A DNA stretch of 21,158 bases from CAXSDR01 sp964236445 (lineage in GTDB: Bacteria > Actinomycetota > Actinomycetes > Motilibacterales > Motilibacteraceae). Below are positions 8,032-14,066 of this stretch, in pieces; position 1 is the stretch's first letter; every line of letters starts with the position of its first letter. The notes under the pieces were generated by a model. The model saw only the letters and a list, made by a program, of their open reading frames with translations, searched no databases and was not told the DNA's origin. Position numbers and translations under genes: made by a program. The DNA is taken from positions 1 to 21,158 of the forward strand of contig CAXSDR010000066.1 of assembly GCA_964236445.1 (NCBI GenBank). Reading direction: 5' to 3'.

Positions 8032-9683
8032 CCCGCCCGGCAAGCCCTGCGAATGCCACCGTCACTGCACCCAGCGCGAGCAGCGCTGGCAAGAAGAAGA
8101 AGGATGCGGACGTCGCGTGCGGCTGCGTCTCTCTCGTGGGCGCGGGGCCGGGAGACCCCGGTCTGCTGACCCTGCGAGCGAGCGAGCTCCTCGCGTCGGC
8201 CGACGTGGTGGTGGGTGACCTCGCGCGCTTCGCAGCGATCGTCGACCGCCACGTAGGCCCTACCGCGGAGCGGGTCGACACCGGCGACGTGGGGCTCACC
8301 GACACCGAGCTCTCACGCATCCTGGTGCGCCACGCCCGTGACGGTCGCATGGTCGTCCGGCTGTTCGGCGGCGACCCGTTCCTCGCGTGCGCCGGCGCCG
8401 ACGTCGCGTCGGCCCTCGTCAAGGCGAAGGTCCCCTTCGAGGTCGTGCCGGGCATCCCGAGCGCGACGGCGGTTCCCGCCTACGCCGGCGTACCCCTCAC
8501 GTCGTCCAAGGTGAGCGAGGTGCGCGTCATCGACGTCGCCACCGCGCGCGCCGGCGATTGGGACTCCGCAGGTGCCAGCACGTCGACACTGGTCCTGCTC
8601 GGCGCCGAGGCCGCGCTCGCCGATGTCGCGGCTCGCCTCGTCGCAGCCGGTCGTTCGGCGAACACCCCCGTCGCGGTCACGTCCGGCGGCACGACGACGG
8701 CGCAGGAGACGGTGGTGGCGACCCTGGCCACCATCGCGGCGGCCGCATCCGGGCTGCCGGCGCCGGCCGTCGTGGTCGTCGGCGAGGTCGTCAACCAGCG
8801 CGACAAGCTGTCGTGGTTCGAGACCAAGCCGCTGTTCGGCTGGCGGGTGCTGGTGCCACGCACCCGCGAGCAGGCGGGCGCGCTGTCCGACTCGCTTCGC
8901 ACGTTCGGCGCGGTGCCCGACGAGGTCCCGACGATCGCGGTCGAGCCGCCGCGCACACCGCAGCAGGTCGAGCGTGCGGTCAAGGGCCTGGTGACCGGTC
9001 GCTTCGAGTGGATCGCGTTCACCTCGCGCAACGCCGTACGCGCCGTCCGTGAGAAGTTCGAGGAATACGGTCTCGACGCCCGGGCCTTCTCAGGCATCAA
9101 GGTGGCGGCGGTCGGTGAGCAGACCGCCGACGACCTGCGCGCCTGGGGCATCGTCCCCGATCTCGTGCCGAGCGGTGACCAGTCGTCGGCGGGGCTGCTC
9201 GCCGACTGGCCGCCCTACGACCCGGTCTTCGACCCGATCGACCGCGTCTTCCTGCCGCGGGCCGACATCGCGACCGAGACCCTCGTCGAGGGGCTCACCA
9301 CGCTCGGCTGGCAGGTGGAGGACGTCACTGCCTACCGCACCGTACGCGCGGCCCCGCCCCCCGCGCCGGTGCGCGACGCCATCAAGTCCGGTGGCTATGA
9401 CGCCGTGCTGTTCACGTCGTCCTCGACGGTGCGCAACCTCGTCGGCATCGCGGGCAAGCCGCACGCGTCGACGGTGGTCGCGTGCATCGGCCCGCAGACA
9501 GCGAAGACGGCCGAGGAGCACGGCCTTCGGGTTGACGTGCTCGCGGCAGAGCCGTCGGTCGCATCGCTCGCCTCGGCGCTCGCCGAGTTCGGAGCGTCGC
9601 TGCGCCTCGCGGCCGTCGAGGCCGGCGAGCCTGTGCTGCGCCCCTCGGAGAAGCGTCCGTCTGCGCGGCGCAGGGCCAAGTAG
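8025..9683 (+). CDS. hemD: Uroporphyrinogen-III synthase with N-terminal SUMT-like domain
   Basis: The C-terminal half (about residues 270-545) is uroporphyrinogen-III synthase, which closes hydroxymethylbilane with inversion of ring D. It shows WRVLVPRTREQAGALS, WIAFTSRNAVRAV, LPRADIATETL, DVTAYRTV and LFTSSSTVRNL. The N-terminal half (about 33-262) has the tetrapyrrole methylase fold, with VGAGPGDPGLLTLRA, RLFGGDPFL and EVVPGIPSATAVPAYAGVPLT. Positions that normally read YDxLV and LTHR are GDLAR and LTSS, so methyltransferase activity is doubtful; similar degeneration occurs in mycobacterial HemD. A Lys-rich linker (GKKKKDAD) precedes it. The start is GTG 8025, eight bases after GGGGAG (8011-8016), or GTG 8028, which gives a GTGA overlap with hemC. 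Longer upstream frames only shadow hemC. Confidence 0.93.
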   Translation: MVTRPASPANATVTAPSASSAGKKKKDADVACGCVSLVGAGPGDPGLLTLRASELLASADVVVGDLARFAAIVDRHVGPTAERVDTGDVGLTDTELSRILVRHARDGRMVVRLFGGDPFLACAGADVASALVKAKVPFEVVPGIPSATAVPAYAGVPLTSSKVSEVRVIDVATARAGDWDSAGASTSTLVLLGAEAALADVAARLVAAGRSANTPVAVTSGGTTTAQETVVATLATIAAAASGLPAPAVVVVGEVVNQRDKLSWFETKPLFGWRVLVPRTREQAGALSDSLRTFGAVPDEVPTIAVEPPRTPQQVERAVKGLVTGRFEWIAFTSRNAVRAVREKFEEYGLDARAFSGIKVAAVGEQTADDLRAWGIVPDLVPSGDQSSAGLLADWPPYDPVFDPIDRVFLPRADIATETLVEGLTTLGWQVEDVTAYRTVRAAPPPAPVRDAIKSGGYDAVLFTSSSTVRNLVGIAGKPHASTVVACIGPQTAKTAEEHGLRVDVLAAEPSVASLASALAEFGASLRLAAVEAGEPVLRPSEKRPSARRRAK

Positions 9684-10663
9684 TGAGCTTCCCGGCGCAT
9701 CGGCCGCGGCGCCTTCGGGCGACCCCGGCGATGCGCCGGCTCGTCGCCGAGACCACCCTTGCGCCGCGACAGCTGGTCCTGCCGCTGTTCGTGCGCGAGG
9801 GGCTCGGGGAGCCGCGCGCGATCACGACGATGCCCGGCGTGGTGCAGCACTCCCTCGCCTCCCTCAAGGGCGCGGTCGCCGCTGCTGCCGACGCGGGGCT
9901 CGGCGGCGTGATGCTCTACGGCATCCCCGAGCACAAAGACGCTCTCGGATCAGCCGGCACCGACCCTGACGGGATCCTGCAGCAGGGCATCCGGGCTGCG
10001 GTCGCGGAGGCGGGTGACGCGCTCGTCGTCATGAGTGACCTATGCCTTGATGAGTTCACCGACCACGGTCACTGCGGCGTGCTCGCTGTCGACGGTTCGG
10101 TCGACAACGACGTCACGCTCGTGCGCTATGCCGAGATGGCGATCGTCCAGGCCGATGCGGGTGCCGGCATGCTCGGCCCCAGCGGCATGATGGACGGTCA
10201 GATCGGGGTCATCCGGGAGGCGCTCGACTCCGTAGGACACACTTCGACTTCCCTGATCGCCTATTCAGCGAAATACGCTTCAGCCTTTTACGGTCCGTTC
10301 CGTGAGGCTGTCGACTCGTCGCTCACCGGTGACCGGCGCACCTACCAGCAGGACCCGGCCAACGCGCGCGAGTCCCTGCGCGAGGTCAGGCTCGACGTCG
10401 CCGAGGGTGCCGACCTCGTGATGGTGAAGCCCGCACAGACCTCGCTCGACATCATCCGCCGCGTGGCCGACGAGGTGACCGTGCCGGTGGGCGCCTACCA
10501 GGTCTCGGGGGAGTACGCCATGGTCGAGGCAGCCGCAGAGCGCGGCTGGATCGACCGCGACCGCGCCGTCCTCGAGACGTTGACGAGCATCAGGCGAGCC
10601 GGTGCCGACGTGATCCTGACCTACTGGGCGCTCCACGCTGCTGAGCTGGTGCGCGCGCTCTGA
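9683..10663 (+). CDS. hemB: Delta-aminolevulinic acid dehydratase (porphobilinogen synthase)
   Basis: Condenses two 5-aminolevulinate molecules to porphobilinogen. The 326-residue protein contains both Schiff-base lysines: Lys197 in AYSAKYASAFYGPF and Lys249 in VMVKPAQ, matching Lys195 and Lys247 of E. coli. The metal-binding segment reads DLCLDEFTDHGHCG. Two of the three zinc cysteines (Cys121, Cys131) are kept, while the middle one is Asp123, a form I recall from other actinobacteria. The GTG start shares one base with the hemD stop (TAGTG), so translation is coupled. It is the last gene of the operon, since a GC-rich hairpin follows directly. In the pathway HemB acts before HemC although its gene comes last. 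Confidence 0.97.
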   Translation: MSFPAHRPRRLRATPAMRRLVAETTLAPRQLVLPLFVREGLGEPRAITTMPGVVQHSLASLKGAVAAAADAGLGGVMLYGIPEHKDALGSAGTDPDGILQQGIRAAVAEAGDALVVMSDLCLDEFTDHGHCGVLAVDGSVDNDVTLVRYAEMAIVQADAGAGMLGPSGMMDGQIGVIREALDSVGHTSTSLIAYSAKYASAFYGPFREAVDSSLTGDRRTYQQDPANARESLREVRLDVAEGADLVMVKPAQTSLDIIRRVADEVTVPVGAYQVSGEYAMVEAAAERGWIDRDRAVLETLTSIRRAGADVILTYWALHAAELVRAL

Positions 10664-10696
10664 GCCGGCGCCGGCCGTGCGGCTCGTAAGCGAGCC
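10664..10696 (+). terminator. Hairpins after hemB, possible operon terminator
   Basis: Immediately after the hemB stop lies the 12-bp palindrome GCCGGCGCCGGC (10664-10675). A perfect 6-bp stem with a 4-nt loop follows, GGCTCG-TAAG-CGAGCC (10681-10696). No T-run follows, as is common for actinobacterial terminators. The position at the end of a five-gene operon supports the call. Confidence 0.45.
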
Positions 10697-10701
10697 CGAG
10701 C

Positions 10702-10986
10702 GTGTCGGCCGGTCCTACGGCACTCCCGACGTCAGGGGTCGGTGCGAGCGGCGCATCGGTGAACTTCACGCTGCAGCGCATCCACAGCACCAGCGACCTC
10801 GAACGCGTCTTGGGTGGGCACGATGTGCTGGTGCCCAGTGCAGCCGCGCTGGGTCTCACCGTGACCTACGTCCACGCAGACGACCCGCAGTCGCGCGAGC
10901 CCGGCGACATGACAGGTGTCGTGCTGTCCGTGCAGCCGCGCCGCCCCGTGCCGGGATCGACGCTCACGGTCACCGTCGCCAACTAG
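10702..10986 (+). CDS. Small hypothetical protein, weakly PASTA-like
   Basis: Unrecognised 94-residue frame; GTG at 10759 would give a 75-residue form beginning VNFTLQRI. Third codon positions are mostly G or C, which supports real coding. There is no signal peptide or membrane segment. The last 60 residues, including ALGLTVTYV, GVVLSVQP and PGSTLTVTVAN, recall the second half of a PASTA repeat (GL.V......G.V.SQ.P..G....GS.VTV.V), but the spacing is shorter and the proline-glycine start motif is not clear. It sits alone between the hemB hairpin and the sulfurtransferase gene. PASTA domains bind peptidoglycan fragments or act as spacers, but a cytoplasmic single domain would be unusual. I assign no function. 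Confidence 0.5.
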   Translation: MSAGPTALPTSGVGASGASVNFTLQRIHSTSDLERVLGGHDVLVPSAAALGLTVTYVHADDPQSREPGDMTGVVLSVQPRRPVPGSTLTVTVAN

Positions 10987-10992
10987 CGCGGC

Positions 10993-11007
10993 TAATCTGC
11001 AACGTCA
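10993..11007 (+). promoter_or_regulatory. Possible -10 box for a leaderless sulfurtransferase mRNA
   Basis: TAATCT (10993-10998) fits the TAnnnT pattern and ends eight bases before the ATG at 11007, placing transcription start at or next to the start codon. No ribosome-binding site is visible, as expected for a leaderless transcript. No good -35 box is seen. Confidence 0.3.
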
Positions 11008-11846
11008 TGGGATCCCCGCCGTCGCTGCCCGCGCTGATAGACGTCACCGCCCTGCACGAGCTACAGCGTCGCGGTGACGTGGTCGTGGCCGACGTGCGGT
11101 GGTACATCTCCGGTGGGACGGGGCGGGAGGCCTACGACGGGGGCCACGTTCCCGGTGCGGTCTTCGTGGACCTCGACAGGGTGCTCGCCGGGCCGCCGTC
11201 GCCGCAGGCGGGCCGCCATCCCCTGCCCGAGCCCGCTGCGTTCGCCGCCGCCCTGTCGGCGCTCGGCATCGGCGACGACGACCTCGTGGTGGCCTACGAC
11301 GACATCGGTGGCGTGGTCGCCGCCCGGCTCGTGTGGCTGCTGCGCGTGACCGGCAGGCAGGCCGCGCTGCTCGACGGCGGCATCCGCGCGTGGGACGGTC
11401 AGCTCGATCTCACCCCCCGCGTACGCGCCCCAGCCGTGCTCTCCACCGTCCCGTGGCCGCCCGAGCGGCTCGCGACCATCGACGACGTGGCCGACCGCAG
11501 CAGCATCGTGCTCGATGCGCGCCAGGTCGAGCGCTACCGCGGCGAGAACGAGACGGTCGACCCCCGGCCGGGACATGTGCCGGGGGCGCTGAGCTTCCCG
11601 TGCCGCGAGAACCTCACTCCCGACGGGCACTTCCTGCCGATGCAGGTGCTGCGCCAGCGCCTGCTCGACCTCGGTGTGACCGAGCGGTCCGACGTCATCA
11701 GCTACTGCGGGTCTGGCGTGACGGCGTGCCACAACCTGCTGACGCTGGAGCTCGCCGGCTTCGGCCCGGGTCGGCTCTACTCCGGCTCGTGGTCGCAGTA
11801 CGGCCACACCGACCGCCCCGTCGCGACCGGGCCCGAACCCGGCTGA
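11007..11846 (+). CDS. sseA: Thiosulfate/3-mercaptopyruvate sulfurtransferase
   Basis: Two-domain rhodanese of 279 residues that transfers sulfane sulfur from 3-mercaptopyruvate or thiosulfate to an acceptor such as cyanide or a thiol. The inactive N-terminal rhodanese domain (about 10-135) has DVRWYISGGTGREAYDGGHVPGA (residues about 29-51) and YDDIGGVVAARLVWLL. The C-terminal domain (about 155-272) has the catalytic Cys234 in the loop CGSGVTAC. The GSGVT loop favours 3-mercaptopyruvate over thiosulfate by family rule. The frame is open far upstream, but that part is Arg-rich and overlaps another coding frame, so ATG 11007 is the start. It converges with the sigma gene, with 19 bases between the stops. 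Symbol by similarity. Confidence 0.93.
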   Translation: MGSPPSLPALIDVTALHELQRRGDVVVADVRWYISGGTGREAYDGGHVPGAVFVDLDRVLAGPPSPQAGRHPLPEPAAFAAALSALGIGDDDLVVAYDDIGGVVAARLVWLLRVTGRQAALLDGGIRAWDGQLDLTPRVRAPAVLSTVPWPPERLATIDDVADRSSIVLDARQVERYRGENETVDPRPGHVPGALSFPCRENLTPDGHFLPMQVLRQRLLDLGVTERSDVISYCGSGVTACHNLLTLELAGFGPGRLYSGSWSQYGHTDRPVATGPEPG

Positions 11847-11850
11847 CCCG

Positions 11851-11875
11851 GCGCACCGAGCGCTTTCAGGTGTGC
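11851..11875. terminator. Hairpin between convergent genes, possible two-way terminator
   Basis: GCGCACC (11851-11857) pairs with GGTGTGC (11869-11875) with one G-U pair and an 11-nt loop. It lies between the sulfurtransferase stop and the sigma-factor stop and overlaps the latter. No T-run is present on either strand, so the call rests on position and pairing only. Confidence 0.3.
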
Positions 11876-12459
11876 GACGCCTCGTCACGGTCGACTGCCT
11901 GCGCCAGGCGCAGCAGGCCGTCGCGGATCCGCGCCTTCACGGTGCTCAGTGGCACGTCGAGCAGCGTGGCGACCTCGCGGTAGGTGTGTCCGCCGTAGAA
12001 CGCGAACACCAGCGCCTGCAGCTGCAGCGGGGTCAGCACCACCAGGCCGCGGCGGATCTCTTCGTGCTCCAGCCGGGTGCCCACCAGCTCGGCGACATCG
12101 ATGCCCGAGGTGAGCGCGCCACGCTGGTCGGCGTCGGTGCGGTCACGACGACGCGCGGCCTCGACGGCCCGCACGCGGTCGACGGCCCGTCGATGCGCGA
12201 TCGTCGTCATCCAGGCGATGGCGCTGCCGCGGGCGGGATCGAAACGATCGGCGTGCAGCCACACCTCTGTCAAGGCATCCTGGGTGACCTCCTCGGCGAG
12301 ACCATGGTCGCGCAGGACCGCGAGCGCACGCGCGTGCAGGCGATCGCGGCTGGCGGCATAGACGACCTCGAAGGCGCCTGCCTGGCCGCTCGCGACGCCG
12401 ACGAGAGCACGCTCGAGCTCGTCGGCCGACCCGATGCGAGGGCGCGCAGACCGGGACAT
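11866..12459 (-). CDS. sigK: ECF RNA polymerase sigma factor, SigK-like
   Basis: Extracytoplasmic-function sigma factor of 197 residues. Region 2 (about 32-100) has LAEEVTQDALTEVWLHA and GSAIAWMTTIAHRRAVDRVR, closely resembling mycobacterial SigK. Region 4 (about 132-186) has LTPLQLQALVFAFYGGHTYR and a helix-turn-helix, EVATLLDVPLSTVKARIRDG, that reads the -35 box. In mycobacteria SigK is held by the membrane anti-sigma factor RskA encoded next to it. Here the downstream neighbour is a convergent sulfurtransferase gene and no anti-sigma gene is in the window. The ATG at 12459 is supported by a promoter-like motif ending eight bases before it. DJ-1 and hydrolase genes lie upstream on the same strand. 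The symbol is by resemblance; other ECF19-type members are possible. Confidence 0.9.
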   Translation of the reverse strand: MSRSARPRIGSADELERALVGVASGQAGAFEVVYAASRDRLHARALAVLRDHGLAEEVTQDALTEVWLHADRFDPARGSAIAWMTTIAHRRAVDRVRAVEAARRRDRTDADQRGALTSGIDVAELVGTRLEHEEIRRGLVVLTPLQLQALVFAFYGGHTYREVATLLDVPLSTVKARIRDGLLRLAQAVDRDEASHT

Positions 12460-12467
12460 GTCCGGGC

Positions 12468-12494
12468 ATTCGGCGCTGCCCGGCCCAGGGATGG
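12468..12494 (-). promoter_or_regulatory. SigK-type promoter upstream of the sigma gene
   Basis: On the minus strand CCATCC (12494-12489) is followed after exactly 15 bases by CCGAAT (12473-12468). Both hexamers equal the -35 and -10 of the mycobacterial SigK consensus as I remember it. The -10 ends eight bases before the ATG at 12459, and no ribosome-binding site is present, so a leaderless or nearly leaderless transcript is expected. The -10 lies in the loop of a perfect CCGGGC/GCCCGG inverted repeat (12462-12483), which may be incidental. The match suggests that the sigma factor activates its own gene. Confidence 0.6.
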
Positions 12495-12521
12495 GGCAGG
12501 TGGCAGCCTTGCCGCAAAGGG

Positions 12522-13358
12522 TTACCCGGCCAGGAAGTCCAGCAGGACGGCGTTCCACTCCTGCGCATGGCTGACGTTGCAGCCGTGGGGGGCCCCGGCG
12601 ATGACGTGCAGCGTGCTCTGCGCGATCGCGGCGTGGGTGCGCTGGCCCGAGCCCTCGAACGGAACAGTGCCGTCGGCGTCGCCGTGCAGCACGAGGGTGG
12701 GTACGTCGACCTTGGGCAGATCGCCGCGGAAGTCCGTGTTGGCGAACGCGGCCATGCATGCGAGGGATGCCTTCTTGTCAGCCTGCTTGCACATGGCCAG
12801 AGCATCCTGACGTTGCTGCTCGGTGACCATCAGCTGCCCGTTGGCGGAGAAGAAGTCGGTGGTGAACCCGTCGTAGAACGAGTCCTGATCTGCCGTCAGC
12901 GCAGCAGTCATCTTGGCCGCCTCGGTCGGGGCCAGCGGTCCATCGGGATTGCCCGGAGTGTGCAACAGATAAGGCGGAACGGCTGACGCGAACACCACGC
13001 TGTGCACGCGCCTGCTGCCGTAGCTCGAGAAGTAGCGAGCGACCTCTCCGCCGCCCATGGAGAAGCCGACCAGCGTGACTTCAGCGAGGTCGAGCTCGGT
13101 GAGCAGGGTGTGGGAATCCTCGGTCAGCGTGTCGTAGGTGTAGCCCGTCCGGGGCTTGTCGCTGCGCCCGAAGCCCCGCCGGTCATAGGTGATGACGCGG
13201 TAGCCGCCCTGCTGCAGGACGGGGACCTGCTCCGACCACGACTCGCCCGACAGTGGCCAGCCGTGGATGAGCACCACCGGTCGGCCGGAGCCTCCTGTGT
13301 CGTCGACGTGGAGCTTCGTGTTCCTGAACAATCCGGAATGTGCGGTGATCTGCGCCAT
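12522..13358 (-). CDS. Alpha/beta hydrolase, non-heme chloroperoxidase type
   Basis: Cytoplasmic alpha/beta hydrolase of 278 residues, full length for the cofactor-free haloperoxidase/esterase group. The oxyanion-hole segment is VVLIHGWPLSGESW, the nucleophile Ser100 lies in VGFSMGGGEVARY, the acid is Asp229 in HGDADGTVP, and the base is His258 in AGAPHGCN. This spacing matches the Streptomyces chloroperoxidase triad (98/228/257). Members hydrolyse esters and can perhydrolyse acetate to peracetic acid, which halogenates in vitro; the physiological substrate is usually unknown. The ATG at 13358 has AGGA just upstream. It is 50 bp downstream of the DJ-1 gene and 62 bp upstream of the sigma gene on the same strand, so cotranscription with DJ-1 is plausible. 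Confidence 0.92.
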   Translation of the reverse strand: MAQITAHSGLFRNTKLHVDDTGGSGRPVVLIHGWPLSGESWSEQVPVLQQGGYRVITYDRRGFGRSDKPRTGYTYDTLTEDSHTLLTELDLAEVTLVGFSMGGGEVARYFSSYGSRRVHSVVFASAVPPYLLHTPGNPDGPLAPTEAAKMTAALTADQDSFYDGFTTDFFSANGQLMVTEQQRQDALAMCKQADKKASLACMAAFANTDFRGDLPKVDVPTLVLHGDADGTVPFEGSGQRTHAAIAQSTLHVIAGAPHGCNVSHAQEWNAVLLDFLAG

Positions 13359-13408
13359 GCGTCCTGTCTTCGCCCTGGTCACCGCCCTCAAACTCTCGTC
13401 TCCACCCC

Positions 13409-14002
13409 TCAGGACCGGCGTACGACACCCTGCAGCTCGTATTCGAGGTCTCGTGCCACCTGCGCTGCGCGCTCGGCACCCTCGTGGCGCTCGACGAGCC
13501 AGAGGCCGAGGTCGAGGCCGGCGGTGAGCCCCCCGGAGGTGACCACGTCGCCGTCGTCCACGACGCGCGCGTCGGGAACGACGACGGCCCCGGCGGCGGC
13601 GAGGTCGGCCATCGCGCGCCTGTTCGTGACCGCGGGGCGGCCGTCGAGCAGACCGGCCGCGGCGAGCAGCAGGGCGCCGGTGCAGACCGACGCGACGAGC
13701 GTGCCGGCGACCGAGGCGGCCGCGAGCGCTGCCGGGAGGGTGCCGCGCTGCGCCTGCGCCCATGCTCCGTGCGGAGCGCGGTCGAGCCAGCCACCGCCCG
13801 GTACGACGACCAGCTCCGCGGCGTCTGACAGACGGCTCGCAGGGAGGACCGTGGTGCCGTGGTGGGCCATCACCGGCGCCGGTTCCTCGACGGTGACCAG
13901 GCTGACCGGCCAGCCCGCGACGGCGAGAACGTTCAGCGGGCCGAACGCGTCGAGCTCCTCGAAGCCGGCGAAGATCAGGATCTCGGTTCTCATGAGGGCC
14001 AT
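13409..14002 (-). CDS. DJ-1/PfpI family protein
   Basis: A 197-residue protein of the DJ-1/PfpI superfamily (flavodoxin-like fold), whose members include isonitrile hydratases, glyoxalases and chaperone-like proteins. EILIFAGFEELDAFGP supplies the conserved acidic residue (Glu15/Glu16) and VASVCTGALLLAAAGLLDG the nucleophilic Cys107 at the elbow. The His that normally follows in TTHW is missing: the stretch reads AVTNRRAM, so a classical Cys-His pair is absent. The start is ATG 14002, or ATG 13993 three codons on; neither has a clear ribosome-binding site. It is divergent from a GlxA-type regulator that carries a domain of the same superfamily, with 63 bp between starts. That regulator probably controls it. 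Confidence 0.88.
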   Translation of the reverse strand: MALMRTEILIFAGFEELDAFGPLNVLAVAGWPVSLVTVEEPAPVMAHHGTTVLPASRLSDAAELVVVPGGGWLDRAPHGAWAQAQRGTLPAALAAASVAGTLVASVCTGALLLAAAGLLDGRPAVTNRRAMADLAAAGAVVVPDARVVDDGDVVTSGGLTAGLDLGLWLVERHEGAERAAQVARDLEYELQGVVRRS

Positions 14003-14053
14003 GCTCGGCGCTGGGCGGGCTGCGCAACCAGTGGCAGGTTCGACACTGATCCG

Positions 14054-14066
14054 TAGACTTCCGCCA
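14054..14066 (+). promoter_or_regulatory. Possible -10 box for a leaderless GlxA-type regulator mRNA
   Basis: TAGACT (14054-14059) fits TAnnnT and ends six bases before the ATG at 14066. No ribosome-binding site is visible, so transcription may begin at the start codon. The -35 region (GTGGCA at 14031-14036) is weak. Confidence 0.3.
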
